A stretch of 64,000 nt of DNA, taken from positions 10,788,001 through 10,852,000 of the forward strand of contig OZ316893.1 in assembly GCA_973895155.1 (NCBI GenBank), read 5' to 3'. Made by a program: the position numbers and the translations under genes. The stretch's first letter is position 1; each line of letters starts with the position of its first letter. Positions 24,194 through 34,529 of the stretch are shown piece after piece. Under the pieces are notes generated by a model. The model saw only the letters and a program-made list of their open reading frames with translations, was not told where the DNA came from and did not search any database. This stretch comes from Marsupella aquatica. Lineage: Eukaryota > Marchantiophyta.

Positions 24194-24490
24194 TGAAGAT
24201 CCATGAGCCCAAGAATGTGGAAATGCGGTGTGTTTGTCATTGAGTAGTGATAGAGGGGTTTTATACATGGAGTGGCATCCCTTGGATGCCTGGTCAAGTC
24301 AAACGAGAATATTGTGTATTCTCTCATGCTACACATTCCCTCACATGTACCTATAACATAGTTTACCTCATGGTCTAATTTAAGTCACTAATTTAGGATG
24401 GTGGCCCACAACTAAGGACGGTGGCCTACAACTAAGGACGGTGGCCTACCACTTTCGACGGTGGCCTACCAATTAAACCTTTTCTAATAC
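24194..24490 (-). repeat. 3' LTR of copia element
   Basis: Direct repeat of the sequence at 28794-29108. Contains the TATA motif (minus TATAAAACCCC, near 24259-24266) and four units of the GGACGGTGGCCTAC array. In element orientation it starts TATTAGAA and ends CTTCA, where the 5' LTR ends in TAACA, so the outer end has mutated. Confidence 0.9.
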
Positions 24491-24500
24491 TCCCACTTTA
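24491..24500 (-). other. Polypurine tract of copia element
   Basis: Immediately inside the 3' LTR the minus strand reads AAAGTGGGAG, a purine run in the position used to prime plus-strand synthesis in LTR elements. Confidence 0.65.
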
Positions 24501-24517
24501 GTGACTAAATTAGAACC

Positions 24518-26227
24518 CTAATAAAGCCCTAGCATTTTTCTCAAATAAATGTGTTTGTGTTTTGGAAGTCCTTTGGTGAGAATGTCCGCTGCCATTTCCT
24601 CGGTGGGACAATAGATTACTTCTATTTCACCACTATCAACTAGTTCCCTACTAAAGTGATATTGAATATCAATGTGCTTGCTCCTATCATGAAGCCGAGA
24701 CGCTTCAAGTAAGCTAAGAGCACTTTGATTATCACAATGAATGACGGCTCTTGCTTGCTGATGATGCAAGTCTCCAAGAAATCTTTTCAATCATACTATC
24801 TCAGTGCATGCCTTTGATAAGGCCATGTACTCTGCTTCGGTGCTAGACAAGGCTACAGATTTTTGCTTTTTGCTTGTCCAACTCACTACTGCACCTGAGA
24901 GCATGAAACAATAACCAGAGGTTGATCTTCTTGTGTCAATATCTCCTCCCCAATCAGCATCAGTATATCCATGTAAGGGAATAAAAGATTTTGATCTTTT
25001 ATACAACAAACCCATACTTGATGTGCCCTTCAAGTACCGAAAAATTCGCTTCATAGCCATCCAATGCTTTGGACCTGGATTGGACATGAATTGTGCCACT
25101 GATCCAACTGCATAGGATAAGTCGAGCCTTGTGCAGATCATAGTCCACATGAGGCTTCCAACTGCATTCTGGTATGGTACAATCTCCATCTGTAACTTTT
25201 CATCTTCAGTTTGTGGGCTATCCTCCTTGCTTAGCTTTAAGCCCAACTCAACTAGAGTATGCACTGCCTTGCAATTCTCCATGTTGAAAGTGCTTAATTT
25301 GTCCAAGATGTATCTCTCTTGAGACATCTTGAACCAACCCTCTTCTCTGTTGCGAGAGATTTCCATACCAAGGCAATTATGTATATTGCCTAAGTCACTC
25401 ATCTCGAATTCCTTCATGAGTGTCGTTTTGACTTCAGCTAATATGTTGGTGTCATTGCTTGCAAGTATGCAATCATCAACATATAGAGCTAATATCACAA
25501 AGTTTTCTCCTGACTCATAATAGTACACATTTGAGTCAGCTATGCACTTTCTAAAGCCAATGCTTAACAAGAAAGTGTCAATCCTCTTATACCATAACCT
25601 AGAGGATTGCTTGAGGCCATATAATGCCCTCAATAGGAGACATACCATTTCAGGGTCAAGAATTTTCTCCAACCACTCTAATCCTTCAGGCAACTCCATG
25701 TAGATTGGTTCCGTGAGTATACCATTCAGGAATGCTGTCTTCACATCTAAAAGGATGGCCTCAAGGTCATAAAAGGCCACCAAGGATAGAATGAGTCTTA
25801 TAGATGTGATTTTCACTACTGGTGAAAAAGTATCCAAGTAATCAACCCCATAGACTTGAGAATAGCCTTTGGCTACAAGTCTAGCTTTGTATCTTGCAAT
25901 GCTTCCATCCGGGTTATACTTCAACTTGAAAACCCACTTGCAGCCCACCGCCTTTTGATTTTGAGGAAGCTTGACTATGGTCCATGTGTTGTTTTTCTTC
26001 AATGAGTCTAACTCATCATTAATGGCTTTCCTCCATTGCTCTGCATCTGGTCTTGTAAGTGCCTCCTTCAAAGAAGTAGGTTCCACCATTCTTGGACCAG
26101 ATTCAGTCACTAAGGCCACAATGAATGGCTGAATCAGAGTCAAAACCATATCTCCTCGTTGGTATCTTCTTCCTCTTTCCCCTTCCAAATTCTGGTTCTG
26201 AGAATTCAACATGAGTAGAGGCATCAT
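24518..26227 (-). pseudogene. Copia reverse transcriptase and RNase H (one nonsense codon)
   Basis: This frame covers the copia reverse transcriptase and RNase H. It starts in the linker and runs through EQWRKAINDELDSLKKNNTW, CKWVFKLKYNPDGSI.RYKAR, LDVKTAFLNG, ALYGLKQSSRLWYKRID, the catalytic LYVDD box, then RNase H (GYTDADWGGD, STSGYCF, SSTEAEYMA). A TGA at 24791-24793 stands where the family usually has TGG (Trp) after KACTEIV. The frame then continues as LKRFLGDLHHQQARAVIHCD down to DILTKGLP..KH and the natural stop at 24518. Apart from that codon the catalytic residues seem intact. Confidence 0.9.
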
Positions 26228-26660
26228 CTTCTATTGAACCTTCAAATTCATCAAAATGTGTTGCAAATGATTCTGTGGACCTGGACCGTGGTAGTGGATT
26301 GCTTGGTTGTGGTCCTCTTGAAGTAGATGTGCCTGAAATTTCAGTAGCCTCTTCTCTAACATCAGGTGCATTAGCTCCCACTTTCAGAGCTAAAGCCGGT
26401 GCTCCCACTGGTGCTAGTGCTGGTGCTCCCACTGGACCTGGTGCCGGAGCTAGCACTGGTGCTCCCACTGGAGTTGGTGTTGGTGCTAGTGCTAGTGGAA
26501 TTTCAAATAGCACCGGATCATCCAACTCTGAAGTAACTGGGCCTTTTCCACCGGGCTGGTCTTCTTTAAATCGAACATCTCTTGCCACAACCACCTTGCG
26601 ATCGGTTGTTCGTTGAACCCTATAGACATCTCTTGATGTGGAGTCTTCTGGATATCCCAA
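26103..26660 (-). pseudogene. Copia integrase C-terminus and linker, out of frame with RT
   Basis: Same frame as the integrase piece but separated from it by a TGA (26667-26669) where the family normally has Cys before IFLGY. It contains IFLGYPEDS, YRVQR..DRKVVVARDVRF, and then a Pro/Ala/Val-rich low-complexity linker with repeated GAPALAP-type units (about 26395-26510). It ends RKKIPTRRYGFDSDSAIHCG. The reverse-transcriptase frame is offset and overlaps at 26103-26227, so an indel lies near 26110-26130. Confidence 0.85.
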
Positions 26661-26666
26661 AAAAAT

Positions 26667-28112
26667 TCAATCTTTGGCATGATTGTCAAGCTTCCCTCGA
26701 TGGATTTTGTTGATGTTAAGATGTGTTCTACATCCAAAAACCCTGAGATGTGACAAGTTTGGTTTTCTCCCATACCAAAGCTCATATGGTGTCTTGTCGG
26801 CATCTAGTGCTTTTGTGGATGTTCGATTTTGAAGGTAGTTAGCTATATGAATAGCTCCCCCCCAATAGGATCGAGATAGACCTGAATGATTCAACAAGGA
26901 TAGAACTGCCTCCACTAGTGTTCTATTCTTTCTCTCAGCTACTCCATTTTGTTGAGGAGTCTCTGCAATTGTAAATTGCCTTGCAATCCCATGTTCCTTG
27001 CAAAATAGGTCAAAGGTTGTCGACTTGTACTCTCCTCCATTGTCAGACCGCAACACCTTAACCTTTTTGCCGGTTTGTGTTTCTGCAAGAGCTTTAAACT
27101 CTTTGAATTTCTCAAAGGCTTCTGACTTGTGCCTCAAGAGATATATGGTACAATATCTCGAGAAATCATCAATGAATGTGATGAAGTAGACATAGCCTGA
27201 ATGAGTGGCAGTGCGAACTGGGCCACAAATATCTAAATGAACTAAGGCAAGAAGTTCAGTTACCTTTGATCTTCCACCCTTCGGATATTTCAACTTTGTA
27301 GACTTTGCCTTTGCACAGGCTCCACAATTAGACAAAGAAAGTCCATCAAATTTACCAATGTCTTCCACCATGTTGTGGTCTTGCAGTTGTTGCATTCTAG
27401 CTTCATTGATGTGGCCAAGCCTTTTATGCCACATTGCCCCACTTGTTGTGATAGCAATATTTGCGGTGTGGAGGCTTACAGTTACACCAAGTTTATATAA
27501 CTTGTTAACAGTAAAGCAAGTACTATTGATAGAGCCACTTGGACTCTTCAAAGTACATGAACCTTTCTTGATGATAGCCTCTCCTCCTTCTTCATCAAGT
27601 TGGTTCACTAAAAATAGGTTCTTTGTGAGACAAGGTACATGAAGCACCTGTTCCACCATTCTCACTGAACCATCATGGAGTTTAATGGGAATACTTCCCA
27701 CTCCAGCAATCTGCAAGGTCGAATCATCTCCCAAATACCCTACTTGGGCATGATCCCAAGCTTTGTATTCCACAAAGCTTTCTCGATGATGCGCCATATG
27801 TTGGGTTGCAGCTGTGTCCACATACCAACTTGAATCTCCTTCATCGGAATTCCCAATTGATGCCACATACAACTTATGTATGACTGAGTTCGCTTGAACC
27901 TTCTTGGCATCATTTCCCTCCTTGGCTATCTTTGCTCTGCAGTCGCGAATAAAATGTCTTTTCCGTTTACAAAAGTGACATTTTATCTTGGAAGCTTTCT
28001 CCTTCCATGGTTTTTGGGAGGTGCTAGCCTTCCCAAAATTACTACCTTGTGAGATGGTAGATTTCGACCCTAGCCTTGAGTCAATGTAAAGTGTTGTTGT
28101 CAACCCTGCCAA
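26667..28112 (-). pseudogene. Copia gag end, protease and integrase
   Basis: Contains a zinc knuckle (CHFCKRKRHFIRDC, CX2CX4HX4C), the protease-like SSWYVDTAATQHM box, the gag-pre-integrase domain (MWHKRLGHIN, LSNCGACAKAK), and the integrase core with the D,D(35)E-type residues in HLDICGP, LRSDNGGEY and QQNGVAERKNRT. The protease box reads DTAA where DSGA or DSGC is usual, so protease may be impaired. The frame ends at the premature TGA described for the next piece. Confidence 0.9.
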
Positions 28113-28270
28113 GTCCTCTGTTTTTTGTACGTTGGAGTTGTTGTTGGCTTTGGGCTAGTGCCATCAACAATTCCCATCAGCTTCTCATCTTTGAAACTCA
28201 AAGTCAATTTTCTTTTCCACACTTGGAAATATGTGCCATCAAACTTTGAGATCTTCATGTTTGACGTCAT
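28113..28270 (-). pseudogene. Copia gag N-terminal remnant
   Basis: A reading frame from ATG 28270 gives MTSNMKISKFDGTYFQVWK and continues to EKLMGIVDGTSPKP and KKQRTWQG, the typical first ~55 residues of a copia gag. It then runs into a different frame from the zinc-knuckle piece. Only about 40 residues separate this remnant from the knuckle, far less than in complete gags, so the central gag domain is deleted. Confidence 0.75.
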
Positions 28271-28780
28271 GTTGAGTCGCTGCTCAAAAGAAAAGGACCA
28301 ACGCCTTTGACTGGATCACTATCCAATAATCTTCTTGCCACCGCAAAAAATCTTCTTGACCACTGCAAGAAGCAATGCATTCACAATTGAACACTTCTAT
28401 TGTTGCTCACCACAGATGACCTACTCGGAATGCTTTCCGTTGCATTTGCGTCGTCACATTCTTCACAATTCCAAAAACAAAATTTGAAATCAAGCGTCCT
28501 CTCGCCCAAAACGTGAATTCGACAAACTCTGCTCCTTCTAAAATGCCATCTAATCGTGCTTAGATTTGGCCTCAACTGCCCCCCCAAAAAAAAAATTATG
28601 TCTTGCTACCCAATGTACCCGCTTGAAAAACTTTTCTCATCAATTGGTAGGGAATTGAGTCCAATTCTTATTTCTTCAAATTTGATTCAAGTAGTTCTAG
28701 AGGGGGAATCCTCTCTCTAGACCAACTCTCCTCTCTTCATAAGAAATATGAAGTCTCACAATTCAGAAGTAACACAACAA

Positions 28781-28793
28781 GGCTCTGATACCA
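28781..28793 (-). other. Primer-binding site (initiator tRNA-Met type)
   Basis: On the minus strand, TGGTATCAGAGCC follows directly after the TAACA end of the 5' LTR. This is the classical copia primer site complementary to the 3' end of initiator tRNA-Met, and it fixes the inner LTR boundary. Confidence 0.92.
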
Positions 28794-29108
28794 TGTTAGA
28801 AATCCATGAGCCCAAGAATGTAGAAATGCGGTGTGTTTATCATTGAGTAGTGAGGGGTTTTATACATGGAGTGGCATCCCTTGGATGCCTGGTCAAGTCA
28901 AACGAGAATATTGTGTATTTTCTCATGCTACACATTCCCTCACATGTACCTATAACATAGTTCACCTCATGGTCTAATTTAAGTCACTAATTTAGGACGG
29001 TGGCCCACAACTAAGGACGGTGGCCTACCACTTAGGATGGTGGCCTACAACTAAGGACGGTGACCTACCACTTTGGACGGTGGCCTACCAATTAAACTTT
29101 TTCTAATA
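28794..29108 (-). repeat. 5' LTR of copia element
   Basis: In element orientation it starts TATTAGAA and ends TTCTAACA. It has five units of a 17-20-bp GGACGGTGGCCTAC array, against four in the other LTR. A TATA box lies at 28858-28865. Confidence 0.9.
28858..28865 (-). promoter_or_regulatory. TATA box in 5' LTR
   Basis: On the minus strand the LTR reads TGTATAAAACCCC, a good TATA element. A start site about 30 bp downstream (near 28830) would leave a very short R-U5 of roughly 35 bp before the primer-binding site. Confidence 0.6.
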
Positions 29109-29388
29109 GGATTGCCCAGTGAGCAATCTGCAACGGCCAGCCAGTTCTCCCATGATCAATTCGTGTGGAAGCTCCGAAAGCTCCCACGTCTACTATAGCG
29201 CGCCACTTGTTCCCTCGAGTGCCCGGGCATCACAATGATACAACCAAAATAAAATGTTGTGCGATAAAGAAGTAGGCGAGGAGAACTAATTGACGGTACC
29301 CCAATGCGAGAAGATTTAATATAGTTGAATTGCAGGGAGAAAGTGTCGAGGTCACGGTGGGATATTCAACTGACCTGAGTAGTTTTGT

Positions 29389-29703
29389 ATGCTTTCTGTA
29401 TATACAGTTCACATACGGAAGCTCACACACGGACGAGTTGGAAGAGGATCCACGAACTTCTCCAAGACTGGAGACGGGATGTCACGAAAGCACACCGATC
29501 TCGTTACTGATACCGGCTGTGATTTGTTCGTGGCATTGGAAGCTGCTGTCACTGAAACTAATGTTCTTCTGCCTCAAGTGCCTACTCCCTCTATCTGTGG
29601 AGTTTACTACCAGCAAAGTCGAGGAGCGGCACTAAGTGTTCCACAAGCAGCAAGCTCGACGCTCCCCGCAACCCAAACACTTCGTGCTTCGTCATTGGAA
29701 AGG
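29389..29703 (+). pseudogene. Unrecognised exon-like stretch in the duplicated segment
   Basis: A plus-strand frame with coding-like composition (FSKTGDGMSRKHTDLVTDTG, then EAAVTETNVLLPQVP) ends at a possible donor, GAAAG/GTATCG. The last ~25 bp and the donor also exist in the left duplicate near 23760, where the rest of the exon is absent. I recognise no family. It may be a gene fragment carried by the duplication or a chance frame. Confidence 0.25.
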
Positions 29704-31480
29704 TATCGCAGCTTCCAGATAGCAATTTGCGGTGAATGATCCACAATAACAAGCTTCTTATATAGCGCAGCGAATGATGTTAGTTTCACACTTTCAACAG
29801 TTCAATTGACATTAATTTAACCACCACCATAATGTGTACGTACACCTAATCATCACCGCCAGACTGAGATAGAAGGAATCAAACACGCTAATTCATGAGA
29901 GTAATTGCATTCGCAGAAACTGATTGGACACGTACCTGTGTCATTTTTAGCGAGAGTCAAGGGATGAAGAACAGCCATTAATCAAGTCAAAGATAGGACA
30001 GATGATGAAGCTCGATTGAGCTGCTGACATCACCTGGTGCATGAGCAGTCTAGAGCGCGTCAACATCATCAATGGTAAGCCGGCGTGCTCACTTCAGTTT
30101 ACTAACCAAGTCAATACATCTCGCTGCAACATTGCTAGCTTGTGTACGGGGTGTGGGAGCATTGGGTTCACTTCATATTAATAAAATGATAGTCGTACTT
30201 TGTTCAATGGTGCCATTCTCCTTTCAAAAGCTTTCGGAAAACCGGGCGGCAGAAAGAACGGGCCTAGGAAAGGGCCGATATATGGTCGCCAATCCGCGTC
30301 TCAATTTCAACATGTCAACTGGTAAGCAATTAATTTTGAAACGGTTACTCGATCTCATGTTAAGTGTCTACTCGAGATTCAAATTTGTCTGAAAGTCCCC
30401 TTGCAGCACTGTTTGTTCGGATTAGCTGCATTCTGTGGTCTTCCATTTGTCGTCGCAGGCAGGATGGGTGTTTAGGGTTTAAAGTACGATCAGGTAAATT
30501 AAGAAATCTGCTAGACTTAAGAGAAAAATGAGAAATTTGTTTTGAACGAAAGATCTATTTTATATGAGCTAGTTGAATAACGAAAATAAGCACAAGATGC
30601 ACAAGAACTAGCTTGTAATAGTACGTAGATTTTTATGAATTGCCAACTTATTCAAAACACGTTGTTCGCATGTAGATGTAACAGACTCACCGCCCTGTAC
30701 GTAGTTTGCGAAGTGTTGGTGCATCTTCGTGGATCGATGAGACTGCAGTTAGCTTCTGAGACAAATAGTTGAAAGAGTGTTTACTCGAATGAAATGTTTG
30801 CAGTATCAGTTTTCATAGTTGCTGTTCACAGATTCTGCTGAGTCTAGCTTCCAAGCTCAACTGTAGATATAATACTTTCCCTCAAACTGGCAGCTATGGA
30901 GGCATTGTAACGGATATCCTGTGACACAGGCCCTCTGCCCAGGTTGTATGTAAGGCTGTCACTGGCGCATTTCGAAAATGGCCACATCCAAGAACAGTCG
31001 AAAAAAAGCAATCTAGGGCTCTTCAGACCGATGATGATCATGGACTCAACAAATTTCTAAGCACATCGATCTCCCCACATGCTATGATACTAGAATCCTT
31101 GAAAATAATAAATTGTTACACATCATGCACTCGTATTTGACGTGAGTAAAAGCCCGAGTAAAACAAGTGTTATACATCCCACAAGCGATCAATCAGTCAC
31201 AGCGAGGTCGCTGGATCTACTATCTTAGTACTTAGAGGAGATTAAAATGGACTCCGGAATGTTTGTAATGGCACGAAGAAATGGAACAGCATCGAACCCT
31301 TTTTGTTTCCCATTGAGACGTGCGTGTCAAAATTTGGTTGTTGAGAAAAGGTGCATTTGAGGACCTCCTTTATTCCGTGGACTCAAAGATGCATTATGAT
31401 ATGATAAACTTATAATTCAGTTGGATCATTGTGGTCTGCTGAAGCTTTAATTTCGTGACAAGCTTCATCCAAAATTTGGC
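29690..31480 (+). repeat. Segmental duplication, right copy (interrupted)
   Basis: Blocks 29690-29815 and 31190-31470 match the continuous left copy at 23746-24190. The 1.35 kb between them has no gene I can support and is absent from the left copy. Either it inserted here or it was lost on the left. Confidence 0.75.
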
Positions 31481-31683
31481 GAGTTCGCATGAGACAGAAG
31501 GTGTAATTAAACTGTGGAACTGACTGTCCATGGAGTTTTGCCAGAGACAAGGTGACGTCCATGTCTGGTTAGTTTTCGGCTTTATTTACAAGGTACTTCT
31601 TGAATGTAGTGATTGTTGTCAAGCGAAGAAAGACCAGGAAACCGAGAGAAGGCCATTTTTGGCAGGGCAGGCAAAGCAGAATC

Positions 31684-31825
31684 GAGCGAGGGAAGGAAAA
31701 TGAAGCAAGAGAGATTCGGGGACAAAGAAAATAAATCAAACTAAGAGGGAGTGAGTGAGGGAAGAAAAAGGAAGCAACAGGGAGTCGGGGGGACCAAGAA
31801 AACAAATCAAAGAGAGGGGAGAGAA
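31684..31825. repeat. GA-rich tandem duplication, about 70-bp unit
   Basis: Two diverged copies of a purine-rich unit: CGAGGGAAGGAAAATGAAGC..., then TGAGGGAAGAAAAAGGAAGC..., each continuing GGGGACAAAGAAAA.AAATCA or close. A further ~30-bp duplication, GATTGCAATATTGCAGAATG, lies just to the right at 31873-31923. Confidence 0.8.
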
Positions 31826-31929
31826 ATAAAACTCACTGGGATGCGGTGCCACACAAGAATAGATCGATTTGATTGCAATATTGCAGAATGATACTTACTA
31901 ATGATTGCAATATTGCAGAATGTAGGCAT

Positions 31930-32690
31930 AGAGCTTAAGCCTTAATAAGTTTCTCATAATATAAACCTAGCTTGCCAGCATCTTGAGCGAGATCTATAAT
32001 TCAAGTCTCATCTATTAGGACCAACATTGTTTTTTGACCCAGTGTTAAAGACAGATGCTCAACCTTGGTTTTGATGCCACCCAAATTGAGTGAGAGCCGG
32101 CTGGTATTGAAGCTGTTGGGATCTTGCCCTGCTCTGTAAATTCTCGCCGAGAGCACCCTAAAAATAGTGGACCGAGGCAACTTCCAATACATTATGGCAG
32201 TTAGAGCTGGCCACCCCAAGTGAACATGTATGGCATCACAAATCTGGATATGAGATGTAGCTGAAAAATCATGCTAGGTGGGAGATCATGCTTGCACCTG
32301 TCACATGTCCGACCACTTTTGAGCCTTTCAAGGCACCAGCATAAAAACAATTCTGGGATATAGATTTTTGGTTTCAAAATGAACTTTCGAGCCACGCCCT
32401 ACTCTTCTCCACCTCAGCAAGGGAAGCCCAAAAAACCATCTTTCCCCAATCTCCATACAGGAAAAAGTAATTTAAGAAGTAATGATGGAGTTTGAACCCA
32501 AATATAAGAAAGGTAAATTGAACCCAATAAAACAGGGAGTAACAGGGCAGGCAGACCAAAATTAGACTTGACCTGAGTTCCTTGATTAGTAACATGACCT
32601 CTAACATATAACTTAAACTTACTCTCACGAGTTCCTTAGTTACTCACCTGATCTCCAAACGACAACTTTTGCATTGATGTCGTATGACCT
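31930..32690. other. No gene seen
   Basis: Mixed sequence with overlapping short frames, none with a recognisable motif or splice context. Confidence 0.45.
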
Positions 32691-32694
32691 TAGC

Positions 32695-33270
32695 AAAAGT
32701 ACATTCAGGAACAGAGAAACAGAATGTATGGACTGAAAGGTGGGCACAAAGTCACAAACAGTGACACACAAGTACAAGCAATACACATGGGAAACGTTTT
32801 AATACAAAGTTCTTTAGGGAATTGTTCTACCATATAAATGTGGAATATTCTTGTAATATTCCAATACTTCTTTGTTAAAATCTTTTTTCTTAAATTCTCA
32901 AAGTTGGACAAACATAAATTTACCAATAAATTGACCTTATGCTTTGTAGAACATGATGTGCCATTATGAGGCCCCCAAAAATGAATATATGATGCCAGCC
33001 TGGGGGAGTTTTCCAGCTTGCAAGGATTGAGTGGACTTGCTACAGCACCAAGCCTGATCATATAGTAAACAACAAAACCTCCTTCAGTTGCTAACAGCTG
33101 ATAGTGAGAGCGTGATTTAAGCTAGACCAGCTCTGACTGGGAATGTAGCTCGTGAATAACATGGGCAGGTCCATGAATCTGACTTGAACCTGGTCCTCCA
33201 TTTCTTGTTAGGTGCCCACATACATGCTGAAGACATACTTGAACCTTCCACATTCTAAGGTCTACATGCA
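32695..33270. repeat. Dispersed repeat, copy 1
   Basis: Shares its whole length, in order, with 54365-54760: GTCACAAACAGTGACACACA, GATTGAGTGGA, CTGGGAAT.TAGC, CATGAATCTGA.TTGAACCTG and GTCCTCCATTTCTTG. This copy carries about 150 extra AT-rich bases near 32811-32960. On the minus strand, GGACCAGGTTCAAGTCAG resembles a polymerase III B box, so a tRNA-derived SINE is possible but unproven. Confidence 0.75.
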
Positions 33271-34525
33271 TGGATGATGGATGACAACTTTTGGGTTCTG
33301 TAGTAACAATAATTCAGGGCTGTACAAGATGTTGTATAATGCGAGCAAACAAGAATTTTGTTAGCAAGGAGAGTGTTGTTAGCCAGACACTAGTAGTTTA
33401 GAAATTCTTTTGCTTTTTGTTGCTTTTTATATATTTTGTGTTCCATATGGCTAGCAAAGTCACTAGCAAAAAGAGGAGTCCCAAAAAAATGTCTATTATC
33501 AACCAGGTTGTTAGTAGCTAGGCCAGTTGGATATAGAAAAATCAGGGGTCATATATGTCAGTAAAAAACATTCCTGATGAGAGTGAATTTTTGGCTGGTT
33601 CCTCACACACTACAATGACCCGGGCTGTACTGTCTTCCATGTGCTTGGCCCCTAGTTTTGTGGCACTTAAATCTCATAAAACCCCTGGGCCCTCAGCTTA
33701 CAAAATAACGAAACATACGTGTAAACGTCCGATGGGTATTAAATATCGAATCCACAAATAATATTATAACACCGTTCTAAACAACAAGGTCCTTGTTTAT
33801 AGTTGCAACCGATTAGAAGAGGTGAAGGGTTTTTAAAAATGTGTCCCAAAGTTAATGAACTGAAGGGCCATGGTAATACCTAATGACACGCGTCACTTGT
33901 TCATTGGACCACGTGTCATCATACCAGTGGATTAGGGGGTTCTAATTTCAAGAAGGACAATAACTAGTGAAGCCCAATGGGTTTGTGTTGAGTGTGGTGA
34001 TTCCAGTATTTGTAATATTTCCTCTCAGTTTTCAGAAGTGGATGCTCTCATCCCATATGTATGGAGCAACATTAAGAATCTGTAGCCAAGTAAGATCTCT
34101 GACACTTTACAGACAGGAGTAGTGGATGACTTCTTTGGCTTGTTAAGTGCAATGTCACCTCTAATGTCTTGTAGTGAGATTTCGTTGAAATCTTTTGGAG
34201 AACTTTGATATGTAGTCCTATATGTAGTTTAAATTAGATGTTTGTGTGCTAAAGTTTCACACATTGCAAAATATTATATGGCAATATGTTTGTTTAGTGT
34301 ACTTGCCACTTAATGGTACATTAAATAAAATGTGCATTCATGATTTAATATCTTCGGAAAAGATTTTTTTATAACAAATGAAGGGTGTTTTAAATCCCCA
34401 AATCCATCTGATTATAATAACATAGGTAAGTTTTATATAGGACTGAAAATTCTGTTTAGAACAAACAAGATACATTTTAATGTTCTTCCAAAATATAACA
34501 AGGGGTACCTGGGGGGCCTTCGGTC
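33270..34525. other. AT-rich intergenic DNA, no gene seen
   Basis: AT-rich, with no persuasive coding stretch on either strand and no repeat unit recognised. It lies downstream of the broken minus-strand transposase-like gene and may include its 3' part. Confidence 0.45.
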
Positions 34526-34529
34526 ACAG

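Larger units (their letters stand above)
24194..29108 (-). mobile_element. Ty1/copia LTR retrotransposon, nearly complete but disabled
   Basis: A 4.9-kb element lies on the minus strand with two LTRs, a tRNA-type primer-binding site, gag remnant, protease, integrase, reverse transcriptase and RNase H in the copia order. The protein-coding part is broken by a gag deletion with a frameshift, a stop before IFLGY, a frameshift ahead of the reverse transcriptase and a stop inside RNase H. It therefore cannot make a full polyprotein. The LTRs differ by about six substitutions over ~240 alignable bases, a 4-bp indel and one repeat unit, so the insertion is fairly recent. I see no matching 5-bp target duplication (CGAAA on the left, GGATT on the right), which suggests end erosion or rearrangement. 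Confidence 0.93.

Noticed and set aside
26275-26616. 113-codon plus-strand frame opposite the copia linker
   Set aside because: It is antisense to the Ala/Pro-rich linker of the retroelement; the copia strand explains it.
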